From assembly GCF_000717185.1 (NCBI RefSeq), contig NZ_JNYE01000020.1, positions 1 through 64,000 of the forward strand: a stretch of 64,000 nt of DNA, in the 5' to 3' direction. The translations under genes were made by a program, and so were the position numbers. This stretch comes from Kitasatospora phosalacinea (GTDB taxonomy: Bacteria > Actinomycetota > Actinomycetes > Streptomycetales > Streptomycetaceae). The notes below the pieces were generated by a model, which had not been told where the DNA came from, did no database searches, and worked only from the letters and a program-made list of their open reading frames with translations. Positions 51,322-60,700 of this stretch are shown in pieces (position 1 is the stretch's first letter; the number at the start of each line of letters is the position of its first letter).

Positions 51322-52614
51322 TCACCCCAGCGTGTTCTTGTGCACCGTCCCGCCCTTGACGATCAGCCGCAGGTTGCGGCCGGGGTCGCCGAGGACGGCG
51401 AGGTCGGTGGTGGGGTCGCCGTCGACGACCAGCAGGTCGGCCCAGGCGCCGGGGACGAGGACGCCGAGCGGGGCGTCGCGGTAGGGGTCGCGGCGTCCGG
51501 CGAGGCGGAACAGTTCGGCGTTGCCGGAGGTGGCGAGCTTGAGGACGGCGACGGGGTCGAGGTACTCGCCGAGGCGGACCAGCATCTCGTTCTGCCGGTG
51601 GGCGAGGGAGGGTTCGAGCAGCAGGTCGGTGCCGAAGGCGAGCCGGACGCCGTGCTTGAGCGCCCAGCGGAAGGTGGTGCCGACGCCGTCGCAGACCTGG
51701 CGGTTCTTGGCCCGGCTGTCGGGGTTGTCGAAGTGGTGGTCGTCCTCGGCGAAGGGCTGGGTGCTGAGCCAGACGCCGCGTTCGCCGAGCAGCCGGATGG
51801 TGGCCTCGTCGGCGAGGTGCCCGTGCTCGATGCAGCGCACGCCCGCGTCGACGGCGCGCCGGACGCCCTCGGAGGTGTAGACGTGCACGGTGACGTAGGT
51901 GCCCCAGTCGGCGGCGGCCCGGACGGCGGCCTCCAGTTCGGCGGGCGTGAACTGCAGGACGTCCAGCGGGTCGTACGCGGAGGCGGCGCCGCCCCCGGCC
52001 ATCAGCTTGATCTGGGCGGCGCCGCGCTTGAGCTGTTCGCGCACCGCGGCGAGGACGCGTTCGGGCCCGTCGGCGACCCGCATCAGGCCGACCTGCTCGG
52101 CCCGGGACGGCGGCCCGCCGAGGGCGGTGGGCGGGTCGTAGACCGTGCCGAAGTCGCCGTGCCCGGAGGTCTGCGAGAGCGCGGCCTGGCTGGGGTAGAT
52201 CCGCGGGCCGGGGAACAGCCCGGCGTCCAGGACGCGGCGCAGCGGGTCGGTGTCCCCGGCCAGGTCGCGGACGGTGGTGAAGCCGCGCATCAGCATGGCC
52301 CGGGCGGAGGCCAGCGCCTGGTAGTAGACCGCGCCGGTGGGGGAGAGTTGCAGCCCGGCCATCGTCCCGCCGATCAGCATCAGGTGGACGTGGGCGTCGG
52401 TCAGGCCGGGCATCAGGGTGCGGCCGCCGCCGTCGACCACCACCGCCCCGGCGGCCGGGCCCGCGGGGGCGGGCTGCCCGAGGACGACGTCCGCGATCCG
52501 GTCGCCCTCGGTGCGGACGTAGCCGGGCACCGCCTCGTCCCCGATCCCGTCGAAGACCCGTACGTTGGTGATGAGCAGCCCGCCCGGAGCGGCGGTGGAC
52601 GCGTCAGGAGCCAT
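51322..52614 (-). CDS. Amidohydrolase (imidazolonepropionase/prolidase-like)
   Basis: The 430-residue enzyme has the metal site DAHVHLMLIG near residue 74, a central Lys in QIKLMAGGG, VHVYTSEG and HGHLADEA, and a late FGTDLLLEPS Asp, as in the subtype I amidohydrolases with two metals. The closest group cleaves Xaa-Pro dipeptides, lactams or similar bonds. It is cytoplasmic, with a single gene between convergent and co-directional neighbours. The substrate is unknown. Confidence 0.88.
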   Translation of the reverse strand: MAPDASTAAPGGLLITNVRVFDGIGDEAVPGYVRTEGDRIADVVLGQPAPAGPAAGAVVVDGGGRTLMPGLTDAHVHLMLIGGTMAGLQLSPTGAVYYQALASARAMLMRGFTTVRDLAGDTDPLRRVLDAGLFPGPRIYPSQAALSQTSGHGDFGTVYDPPTALGGPPSRAEQVGLMRVADGPERVLAAVREQLKRGAAQIKLMAGGGAASAYDPLDVLQFTPAELEAAVRAAADWGTYVTVHVYTSEGVRRAVDAGVRCIEHGHLADEATIRLLGERGVWLSTQPFAEDDHHFDNPDSRAKNRQVCDGVGTTFRWALKHGVRLAFGTDLLLEPSLAHRQNEMLVRLGEYLDPVAVLKLATSGNAELFRLAGRRDPYRDAPLGVLVPGAWADLLVVDGDPTTDLAVLGDPGRNLRLIVKGGTVHKNTLG

Positions 52615-52784
52615 GCCCCCATGCTGGTCCGCCGGCCCGGCGCGCCCCCGCCCGTTCGGCCGAACGTGGGCGCGCCGAACGTGGGCGCGCCGGACGGGGG
52701 TTCGCCGGTCGGGGGTCCACCGGTCGGGGAGCCCGCTTTCGGCTTCGTCTTCGCCTTCGTCGTGCAGCGGTGTCCTGCGGGTGG

Positions 52785-53828
52785 TCAGTAGGTGACGGTG
52801 ATCCGGCGGGCCGGGCCGTCGACGCGGATCAGGCCGCCGTAGGGGAGGACGAGTTGCGGTTCGGTGTGGCCGAAGTCGACGTCGAGGACGACCGTGGCGT
52901 CGGGGGCGTAGGCGTCCAGGGCGCGCAGGACGGCGGCGCGCTGTTCGGCGCGGTAGCGGGCGCGGGCGGGCGCGTCGTGGGGGTGCTCGAAGCTCCAGGC
53001 CATGGCGCGGCCGACCAGGACGGCGGGGAACTGGCGGAGCAGGCCGCGTTCGCCGAGGTTGCGCAGCATCCGGAACACCTCGGCGGCGGCGGGCAGTTCC
53101 TCGGAGGTCTCCAGCAGCAGCACACCCCCGGCGTGCTGCTCGGCGGGGCGCAGCCGGTCGGCGGCGGCCATCCAGTGCAGGATCTCCAGGTTGCCGCCCC
53201 AGCTGGTGCCTTCGACGACGCGGTCGGGGCGGTGCCAGTGCCAGCCGGTGGCGGGTTCGGCGGCGGGTTCGCGCGCGAAGGTGGCCGGGTCCTCCCAGCG
53301 GCCGAGGACGGTGCTGGTGTCGGCGGCCTCGGTGAGCTCGTACGCGCCGCCGTCGAAGAGGGCGGCGCGCAGCGAGGCGTCGGTGAGCGGGTGGACGGCG
53401 TGCGGGCGGCCGAGCTGGGTCATCAGGGCGGCGCCGTGGTAGGCGACGACGCCCTGGCGGTGCAGGAAGTCGAGCAGGTTGGTGTTGTCGCTGTAGCCGA
53501 AGAAGGGTTTGGGGTTGGCGCGGATCAGTTCGGCGTCGAGGTGCGGAACCACGGTGATCTGGTCGTCGCCGCCGAGGGTGGCCATCACGGCGGTGACGCT
53601 CGGGTCGGCGAACGCGGCGTGCAGGTCGGCGGCGCGCTCGGCGGGGGTGGCGTCGAGCTTGCGGGTGGTCGGGTACTCGACCGGCTCCAGGCCGTACTCC
53701 TCGCGCAGGCGGCGCAGCCCGAGTTCGTGCGGGAGCGGGAAGGCGCCCGGCCCGGCGAAGCCGGGTGAGACGATCGCGATCCGGTCGCCGGGCCGGGGCT
53801 TGGGCGGGTACGTGGGCTGGTCCGTCAT
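52785..53828 (-). CDS. S66 peptidase, LD-carboxypeptidase/MccF-like
   Basis: The 347-residue protein shows RIAIVSPGFAGP at the start, FFGYSDNTNLL with the nucleophilic Ser (residue 113), the catalytic Glu in WGGNLEIL and the His in VDFGHTEPQLVLPYGG, the S66 triad. The family includes peptidoglycan recycling LD-carboxypeptidases and MccF, which cleaves microcin C-like acyl-adenylates; the sequence pattern fits the MccF side. ATG 53828. Confidence 0.9.
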   Translation of the reverse strand: MTDQPTYPPKPRPGDRIAIVSPGFAGPGAFPLPHELGLRRLREEYGLEPVEYPTTRKLDATPAERAADLHAAFADPSVTAVMATLGGDDQITVVPHLDAELIRANPKPFFGYSDNTNLLDFLHRQGVVAYHGAALMTQLGRPHAVHPLTDASLRAALFDGGAYELTEAADTSTVLGRWEDPATFAREPAAEPATGWHWHRPDRVVEGTSWGGNLEILHWMAAADRLRPAEQHAGGVLLLETSEELPAAAEVFRMLRNLGERGLLRQFPAVLVGRAMAWSFEHPHDAPARARYRAEQRAAVLRALDAYAPDATVVLDVDFGHTEPQLVLPYGGLIRVDGPARRITVTY

Positions 53829-53881
53829 GCCGGGATGCTAGCGGCGCGGGCCGGGGGCGCGCGCCCGGGTTTCGGACCGGC

Positions 53882-54829
53882 TCAGGGACGGACGTCCAGC
53901 AGGGTCTTGCCGAGGGTGGCGCGGGCCTCGATGGCGCGGTGGGCGTCGGCGGCGCGCTCCAGCGGGAAGCGCTGGCCGATGACGGGGCGCAGTCGGCCCG
54001 CGGCGGCTTCGGCGAGGGCGTGGGCGGTGGCGGCGCGGATCCGGTCCGGGGCGGGGCGCAGGTGGAGGACGGTGAGGGCGCGGGCGGCGGCCTCGTCGGC
54101 CGGGAGGTCGGTCCAACTGCCGCTGGCCAGGCCGAAGCTGAGGAGGCGGCCGCCGTCGCGGAGCAGTCCGGCGGCGGCCCGGCCGAGGGTGCCGCCGACG
54201 CCGTCGAGGACGAGGTCGACGGGGGCGCGGCCGTCGGTCCAGTCGGGCTGCCGGTAGTCGGCGGTCTCGGCGGCGCCGAGTTCGGCGGCGAGGGCGAGTT
54301 TGCGGGGGCCGCCGGCCGCGGCGAGGACGCGGGCCCCGGCGGCGGTGGCGAGTTGGACCAGCAGGGTGCCGACGCCGCCGGCCGCGGCGGTGACCAGGAC
54401 GCGTTCGCCGGGCGCGGGGGCGGCGGTCTCCAGCAGCAGGCGGGCGGTGCGGCCGTCGGCGAGCAGCGCGGTGGCGGTGTCCAGTTGGAGGCCGTCGGGG
54501 ACGGGGTGCAGGCCGTCGGCGGGGACGGCGGCGAGTTCGGCGTAGCCGCCGCTGCCGCCGGTGGAGGAGACCACCCGCCGTCCGAGCCAGGCCGGGTCGG
54601 TGCCGGGGCCGAGGGCGGTGACGGTGCCGCCGACGCCGTTGCCGGGCACCATCGGGAGGGCGCCGGTGAACGGGCCGAGGCCGGTGGCCCGGAACTGGGT
54701 CTCGACGAAGGTCAGGTTGGCGTGCGCGACCGCGACCAGCGCCTCCCCGGGGCCGGGCACCGGGTCGGGGGCGGCCCCCGCCACCAGCACCTCGGGCCCG
54801 CCGAACTCCCGCAGCCACACCGCTCGCAT
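53882..54829 (-). CDS. Zinc-type quinone oxidoreductase under a SoxR-like promoter
   Basis: The 315-residue MDR-family protein starts MRAVWLREFGGPEVL and contains the NADPH site VLVTAAAGGVGTLLVQLA near residue 145, without the structural-zinc cysteines, as in quinone reductases. ATG 54829 has GGAGG 5 bp upstream. The promoter at 54875-54905 has the long spacer and dyad of a SoxR/MerR target. In Streptomyces coelicolor the SoxR regulon likewise includes NADPH-dependent oxidoreductases, so this gene probably responds to redox-active compounds. No soxR gene is in the window. Confidence 0.92.
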   Translation of the reverse strand: MRAVWLREFGGPEVLVAGAAPDPVPGPGEALVAVAHANLTFVETQFRATGLGPFTGALPMVPGNGVGGTVTALGPGTDPAWLGRRVVSSTGGSGGYAELAAVPADGLHPVPDGLQLDTATALLADGRTARLLLETAAPAPGERVLVTAAAGGVGTLLVQLATAAGARVLAAAGGPRKLALAAELGAAETADYRQPDWTDGRAPVDLVLDGVGGTLGRAAAGLLRDGGRLLSFGLASGSWTDLPADEAAARALTVLHLRPAPDRIRAATAHALAEAAAGRLRPVIGQRFPLERAADAHRAIEARATLGKTLLDVRP

Positions 54830-54874
54830 CACGCCTCCACCCGTTCCCGGGCCGGTCGTTCCGGCCCGGCGCCC

Positions 54875-54905
54875 ATCCTGTGACTTCAAGCGGGCTTGAG
54901 GTCAA
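54875..54905 (-). promoter_or_regulatory. SoxR/MerR-type promoter
   Basis: On the minus strand, TTGACC (-35, 54905-54900) and CAGGAT (-10, 54880-54875) are separated by 19 bp, which is the overlong spacer that MerR-family activators untwist. The spacer is filled by a dyad with 11-bp arms (TGACCTCAAGC and GCTTGAAGTCA, one mismatch, 54881-54904), matching the CCTCAAG...CTTGAGG core of SoxR sites. Confidence 0.9.
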
Positions 54906-54955
54906 GTCGCCCGGCGACCGGCGGCCTGTCACCGGCGGGTGCCAGGATCCGGAGC

Positions 54956-55519
54956 ATGGACGCGGACGGATTCTGGGACCTGGTGGAGTCGAGCGCGGCC
55001 GACGGCCCGGCCTGCGGGCACGCCGAGCGGCTGACCGCGCGGCTGGCCGGGCTGCCGCTGCCCGAGGTGCTGGAGTTCCAGCTCCGCCTGGACGAGGCCC
55101 GCGCCCCGCTGGACACGCCGGGCACCCTGGCGGTGGCGAAGGCGGTGCTGCGCGACTGGGTCGGCGACGACGGCCTGTGGTACTTCTACGGCTGGCTGCT
55201 CGGTCTGGGCCGCGAGGCCCACCACCTGGCCGTCCACGCCCCGGACGTGCTCGCCGACCACCCCGCCTTCCGCCGCCTGGCCGCACTGCCGCGCGAGCGG
55301 TGGGACGACCACGACTTCCCGGAGTGGGAGACGCTCAACTACTGCGCCCACGAAGCGTACGAGCAGCTCACCGGCGAGGAGGACGGCCTGGAGGAGGCGC
55401 TGGAGGCGATCGGCCACGACAGCCCGTGCAACGCCGAGTTCGACGAACCGGTGTGGACGCCGGAGCAGCGCGCCGCCCGACTGCCGCGCCTCACCGCACT
55501 GTTCGCCGAAGCTACCTGA
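54956..55519 (+). CDS. DUF4240 domain protein
   Basis: The 187-residue acidic protein begins MDADGFWDLVESSAADGP, the characteristic DUF4240 start, followed by LRDWVGDDGLWYFYGWLLGLG and DFPEWETLNYCAHEAYEQLTGEED. ATG 54956 with GGAG just upstream fits the family start. DUF4240 proteins are uncharacterised. It is divergent from the SoxR-type promoter, so it could be affected by it, but there is no direct sign. Confidence 0.83.
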   Translation: MDADGFWDLVESSAADGPACGHAERLTARLAGLPLPEVLEFQLRLDEARAPLDTPGTLAVAKAVLRDWVGDDGLWYFYGWLLGLGREAHHLAVHAPDVLADHPAFRRLAALPRERWDDHDFPEWETLNYCAHEAYEQLTGEEDGLEEALEAIGHDSPCNAEFDEPVWTPEQRAARLPRLTALFAEAT

Positions 55520-55560
55520 CCCACCGCCAGCCCGAGGCTCGCCGGTCCCCCGCCCACCGG

Positions 55561-55650
55561 GCCGACGCCCGTCAGGCCGACGCCCGTCAGGCCGACGCCC
55601 GCCCGTCCAACGCCCGTCAGACCGACGCCCGTCAGGCCGACGCCCGTCAG
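55561..55650. repeat. Six tandem 15-bp repeats over a stop codon
   Basis: Six units close to GCCGACGCCCGTCAG run in tandem; the minus-strand nucleotidyltransferase stop (55647-55649) lies in the last unit. The remaining units fill the space to the convergent DUF4240 gene. Confidence 0.9.
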
Positions 55651-56468
55651 TCAGAAGCCCGTTCGATCAGCGCCTGCTCGATCAGGGCGCGGGTGAACAG
55701 CCAGGCCTGCTCGGCCCGTCGGGCCCGGGCCTCGGGGGTGAGGACGGGCGGGGTGCCGGTGCCGTAGCGGCGGGCGGCGATGTCCTCGGCCAGGCCGGGC
55801 GGGGCGCCCAGGGCCGGGAGGCGGGTGATCGCCTCGCGCTTGGTGATCAACCGGCCCTCGCGCAGCGCGGCGGTGGCGCGGACGGCGGTGACCGGGCCGT
55901 GGTCGACCCAGACGTCGCGCTGCCACGGGTCGGGGCGGGCGGTGATCGGGTACCAGTAGTCGCGCAGGTCGGCCCGGACGAAGGCGTGCAGCTCGGCGTC
56001 GTCCACCGACGGCAGCAGCTCGCCGGGCCGTTCGCCCGCCAACACCTCGCCCCCGTCCAGGAGTTCGCGGCGGGTGACGGCCGTGACCGGGCGCCGCATC
56101 GGCTCGCCCTGGGCGAAGGTGAAGTGGGCGACGGCCGGGTCGGCGAGTTCCCCGTCCGGCAGGTAGCTGCAGTGCAGCCGCTCCGCGTCGGGGTCCTCCG
56201 CGATCAACTCCCGGTGCAGCGCGGCGAGTCGGCCCTGCAGCTGCCCGTCCGGGGCGGCGGGGAGGACGGCGACCAGGTCGAGGTCGCTGCGCCCGTGCCG
56301 GTAGTCCCCGTGCGCCAGCGAGCCGTGCGCCCACAGCGCGCGCACGGGCGTGACGGCGGGCAGGCGGGTCGCGAACTCCGCCAGCAGGGGTGCGGCCAGG
56401 GCCCGTTGGACGGCTTCGGCGGCCTCCTGCCCGGCGGCGGACGGGTGCCACGGGTCCGGGATGGTCAT
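55647..56468 (-). CDS. Nucleotidyltransferase-like protein (AadA-type fold)
   Basis: The 273-residue protein has WAHGSLAHGDYRHGRSDLDLVAV near residue 47, matching the GS-x(n)-SDLD metal motif of polymerase-beta-like nucleotidyltransferases, and a C-terminal helical part with ALREGRLITKREAI, as in aminoglycoside adenylyltransferases. It may adenylylate a small molecule; resistance is not demonstrated. ATG 56468. Confidence 0.82.
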   Translation of the reverse strand: MTIPDPWHPSAAGQEAAEAVQRALAAPLLAEFATRLPAVTPVRALWAHGSLAHGDYRHGRSDLDLVAVLPAAPDGQLQGRLAALHRELIAEDPDAERLHCSYLPDGELADPAVAHFTFAQGEPMRRPVTAVTRRELLDGGEVLAGERPGELLPSVDDAELHAFVRADLRDYWYPITARPDPWQRDVWVDHGPVTAVRATAALREGRLITKREAITRLPALGAPPGLAEDIAARRYGTGTPPVLTPEARARRAEQAWLFTRALIEQALIERASD

Positions 56469-56596
56469 GCACCCATCCTGGCACGGCTGCCCGCCGGTGC
56501 CGCCGCGCCTGCGGGAGGAAGCGCCGGGCGCGCCCTACCGTCGGAGCGGTCCGGTCGTCCGGCCGGGCGACCGTACGGGAACGGAGGACCCTTCCG

Positions 56597-57076
56597 ATGG
56601 CTCAGAAGATCACCACTTTCCTGTGGTTCGACGACCAGGCCGAGCAGGCCGCCGAGTTCTACGCCTCGGTGTTCGAGTACGGCCGGGTCACCGACGTGCA
56701 GCGCTACTCGGAGGCCGGGCCGGGCGAGCCCGGCAGCGTGATGCTGGTGTCCTTCGAACTGTTCGGCCAGGAGTTCCTGGCCCTGAACGGCGGCCCGCAG
56801 TTCCCCTTCACCGAGGCCGTCTCGCTACAGGTCGACTGCGCCGACCAGGCCGAGGTCGACCGCTACTGGGAACTGCTGACCGCGGACGGCGGCGCACCGG
56901 GCCCGTGCGGCTGGTTGAAGGACCGTTACGGCCTGTCCTGGCAGATCGTGCCGCGCCGGATGACGGAACTGCTCTCCGACCCGGACCCGGACCGCGTGCG
57001 CCGGGCCACCGCGGCCATGCTGCAGATGGGCAAGCTCGACATCGCCGCCCTGGAGGCCGCGGCCGACGGGGACTGA
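56597..57076 (+). CDS. VOC-superfamily protein (PhnB/3-dmu-9_3-mt type)
   Basis: The 159-residue protein starts KITTFLWFDDQAEQAAEFYASVF and includes GQEFLALNGGPQFPFTEAVSLQVDC and CGWLKDRYGLSWQIVP, the pattern of the VOC group wrongly named 3-demethylubiquinone methyltransferase. These dimeric proteins often bind metals or ligands but have no settled activity. ATG 56597 has GGAGG 10 bp upstream. It is a single gene. Confidence 0.9.
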   Translation: MAQKITTFLWFDDQAEQAAEFYASVFEYGRVTDVQRYSEAGPGEPGSVMLVSFELFGQEFLALNGGPQFPFTEAVSLQVDCADQAEVDRYWELLTADGGAPGPCGWLKDRYGLSWQIVPRRMTELLSDPDPDRVRRATAAMLQMGKLDIAALEAAADGD

Positions 57077-57234
57077 TCCCGCCCCCTGGGGAACCCCCGC
57101 CCGGCGTTCGTCCCTGCACGGAGGAACTCCCCGGACGGAGCAGCGGGCCCGGGCAGCAGGCCGCTCCGGCAAACGGGCTGACGGCGGCCGCCCGGGCTGG
57201 CAGCATGGCCCCGTGACCCGTCTCCGAGAGGCCC

Positions 57235-57642
57235 GTGCCGCGTAAGCCGCCCGGCGCCGTCCGCGTCGTCCCGCGGCAGCGGCCCGCCCGTCCCGTCCGC
57301 CGCCTCCAGGGCCTGCCCCGGCGCACCCGGGCGGCCGTCCACCGCATCGAGGCCCTGGGCCTGGGGCCGGGCGCGGTCGCCGAGGCGCTGCACCAGTACG
57401 AGGGCTTCCTCCGCCGACCGGGCCGCTACCTCTACGTACCCTGGCCCACCTGCCCCTGCTGCGACCCCCTGTACGCCCGGGACGTCCTGGAGACCGCCCT
57501 CCACCGCCTCCCCCGCCCGGCCCGCACCCCCCTGCGCGTCCTGGTCGACCGCCTCGACGAGGAGTTCCGCCGCCGCACCCTGCCCGACCCGCTGGCCGCC
57601 CACCCGGCCCCCTGGTGGCACCGGCGCCTCCGCGCGGACTGA
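57235..57642 (+). CDS. Small hypothetical protein with CPCC motif
   Basis: The 135-residue protein is very basic at its start and contains VPWPTCPCCDPLYARDVLETALHRLP near residue 70. The CPCC group could bind metal or reflect a redox site, but two extra ligands are not obvious. No family is recognised. Its 3' end is followed by an inverted repeat. The frame has normal third-position GC bias and a convincing hydrophobic/charged pattern after residue 30, so I think it is real. Confidence 0.6.
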   Translation: MPRKPPGAVRVVPRQRPARPVRRLQGLPRRTRAAVHRIEALGLGPGAVAEALHQYEGFLRRPGRYLYVPWPTCPCCDPLYARDVLETALHRLPRPARTPLRVLVDRLDEEFRRRTLPDPLAAHPAPWWHRRLRAD

Positions 57643-57644
57643 CA

Positions 57645-57681
57645 CCGCCCGCCGCCCCGGGGGACGGGGAACGGCGGGCGG
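57645..57681. terminator. Bidirectional hairpin terminator
   Basis: A 10-bp GC stem (CCGCCCGCCG at 57645-57654 with CGGCGGGCGG at 57672-57681) lies between the convergent CPCC gene and the LysM/BTAD gene. Confidence 0.7.
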
Positions 57682-57706
57682 CGGGTGGTGCGGTCCGGTG
57701 TGCGGT

Positions 57707-60700
57707 TCAGCTGCCGGTGAGCAGGTCGCGGAGCAGGGCCACGGTGTCCGGGTCGAGGTCGCGGCCGGTGCGGCGGCTGAGCGCGTCGAGGCGGTTGACG
57801 GAGCGGACGAGCTGGTCGCGGGCGCCCGCCGAGGCGTAGGCGTAGAACAGGTCGCGGTGCAGGAGTTCGACCTCGGGGGCGACGGCGAGGGCGCGGAAGA
57901 TCGCGGCCTCGGCGGTGCGGTGGTCGCCGTACTGCAGGCGGCGGGCGGCGAGTTCGTGCGCGGTGTCGACGATCGCGGCCAGCATGTCCTGCCGTTCGAC
58001 CTCCGCCCAGGCGAAGGTCCCGCCCGGGGCCTCGGCGAACGGGGCGCCGCGGACCAGGGCGAGGGCGTGCGCGAGGGCCGCGTCGGCGGTGCTGGAGGTG
58101 GAGCGCATGCCGCGCCGGTACAGGCTGCGGAACTCGTCCCAGTCGCAGGTGACGGTCGGCGCCAGGGTGTACGTGTCGGCGGGCTGCCCGTCGAGGTAGT
58201 CGCGCCCCTCCGGGGAGGTGCCCAACCAGCCCGCCAGTGCGGCGAGTTTGACCGGCAGCGGCTCGGCGAGGCGCTCCGCGGTGGCCTTCGGGTCGAGGTG
58301 CGCGGCGCCCGGGTGGATGTCGCGGTCGATCGCGGTGTGCTCGCTGCCGGGGCGCAGCGCCAGGTACGCGGCGAGCTCGGTGAGCCGGGGACGGCCCGCG
58401 GGGTCGGCGCTGCCCGCCGCCCCGAGGACGTCGACCGGCCCGAGCACCCGGATCCGCGGCGCGGACCGCAGGTGGTGGGCCTCCGGCGAGCGCAGGATCG
58501 CCAGCAGGTCGTCGCTGTCGGTGCGGGCCGGGCCGCTCCCGGGCCGGGCGGACGGCCGGGCCGGGGAGCGCGGGTCGGGGGCCGCCGCCTGGTCGTGGGT
58601 GGGTAGCGGCTCGGGCGCAGGCACGGGCTCGGGCTCGGGCGCCGCCGGTGCTTCGACCGGCCGCTCGACGGGCTGCTCGACGGGCTGCTCGACGGGCTGC
58701 TCGACGGGCTGCTCGGTCGGGGCGGGGGCAGCGAGTTCGAACGACCGGGTGCCGCCGTCCGCCGCCGCATCGGGCGCGAACCCGGGTGCGGCGGGCGGGA
58801 GTTGCTCCTGCGGCGGCAGCGGCTGGGCGGGCACGGCGGGCGGCAGGGCGGCGGCGATCCGGGGGTCGACGGGCGTGCCGTGCGGCGGGGTGGTGACCTT
58901 GCGGGCCTGCCCGTTCGCGGCGTGCCGCGGCTCGGCGGGCACCGCGGGCTGGACGGGCTGGGCGGGTTCCGGCGCGGGCTCCGCCGTCGGCACCGCCGTC
59001 GGCACCGCGGGCGGCAGCGCGGCGGGCTGGACGGGCACCACCGGCACGACCGCGTACGGGTTGGTGGGCGCGGTCGGGACGAGTCCGGCGAACGGGCTGC
59101 TGCCGGTGGGCACGACCCGGGCCAGCAGCCGGGGCCCGGCCCCGTCGCCCTCGGCGGCGCCACCACCGCCGCCACCGGCAGGCTTCTCCAGGCTGGTCCT
59201 CGCCGGGGCGTCGGCCGCGCTCGCCTCCGCCCCGGCGGCCCCGCCCGGCCCGGTGGGTCCGCCGAGCAGGGCGATCAGCCGGGCGTCGAGCGTGCCGTCG
59301 GCCCGGACGCCGCCCTCCGCCGCCTCGTCCTCCAGCTCGCCGTAGCCCGTGCCGAACGGGGCGGGGACGGCTCCTATCGCGGCGCCGACCGCGGCCAGCG
59401 CGGGGACGGGCAGCGGGAGTTCGGCCTCGTCCTCGGGGCCGTTGTGCGGGCCGTCGATGGTCCAGTCGGGGGCCGGGTGCTGGGTGAAGTCGCCGGAGGC
59501 GCGGACGAGTTCGCCGAGCTGGGCGTACTGTTCGCGGTTCAGGCGCTGGAGTTCGACGCTGAGGTGCAGGCCGGGCAGGGCGGCGTGGCCGGTGGCGGGG
59601 AGGGTCCAGCGGGCGACCGGTCCGGCGCCGCGCTCGGGGGCGCGGGTGAGGACGGCCAGGCAGGTGCGGGGGCGGCCGTCGAGCAGGCGGCCGAGCTCGG
59701 CGGGGACGGTGCCGGAGGGCGGCTGCGCGGACAGCACGATCTCCGGCAGCCAGGCCTCGTCGGCGCTGCCGCGGCTGCGGGCCTCGCGGGGGCTGCCGAC
59801 GTTCGCGCCGATCAGGGTGGCGCGGGCCTTGGCGGTGCGCGGGCCGAGGGCGGCGAGTGCGGCCTCCAGGGTGGGGTGGTGGTGGACCCGGTCGGCGGCC
59901 GGTCCGGCGGTGGGCAGGTCGGTGGCGATGCCGACCAGGTGCAGGTGCAGGCGGTCGGCGAGCGGACTGTGGGCCAGTTCGACGGCGAGGCTGCGCAGCA
60001 CGTCCTCGGCGTCCTCGGGGTGCCCGGACAGGTGCACCAGCCGGACGGTCTCCAGGTCGGCCAGCACGGTGGAGCCGTCGGGGGTGGCGCCGAGGGTGAC
60101 CAGCGCAGGGTAGGGGGCGGCGTACTTGGCGGCCTGTGCGGCGGAGAGCAGTTCGGTGGAGTCGACGGGGCACCACCACACGTTCGGGGCGTGCGCGGCC
60201 CGGAACGGGGCGATCGGCACGGCCGGTGCGGCCAGGTGCAGTTCGACGGTCCCGGCCACGGTGACCCGGGCGGCGACCAGGGCGGGCAGCCGCTTCTCGC
60301 CGCGGACGGTGTTGCGACCCAGGGTGCGCAGGGCCCGGTTGAGCAGGTCCAGGCCGTGCTCGTCCTGCCGGGCCTTCAGCTCGGCCTCGAAGCGGCCCGC
60401 CTCGGCCGAGGGCAGGGCGATCCGGTGCCGGGGGCGGCGGGCCCGCTGCTGGTCGGTGCGGCGGCGGCCGACCAGGGTGATCAGCGCGGCGGCCATCAGC
60501 ACGCCGAGGCCGGAGGCGGCCAGCGCCACGGTGTAGTCGCCGCCGCCGCTCTTCGCGACGTTCTGCTGGTCGCGGACGGCGGGCAGGTTGGCGGCGGCCG
60601 CGGTGTCCTGCGGAGCGGGCGTCTGCGCCTCGGCCGCGGGCGGGGTGGCCTGCTGCTGCGGGGCGGACGGCTGGGCTTCGGGCGTCTGGGCCGCGGGCGC

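Noticed and set aside
58666..58713. Possible CRISPR-like direct repeats
   Set aside because: The units are 12 bp, contiguous, without spacers, and in frame within a coding sequence.
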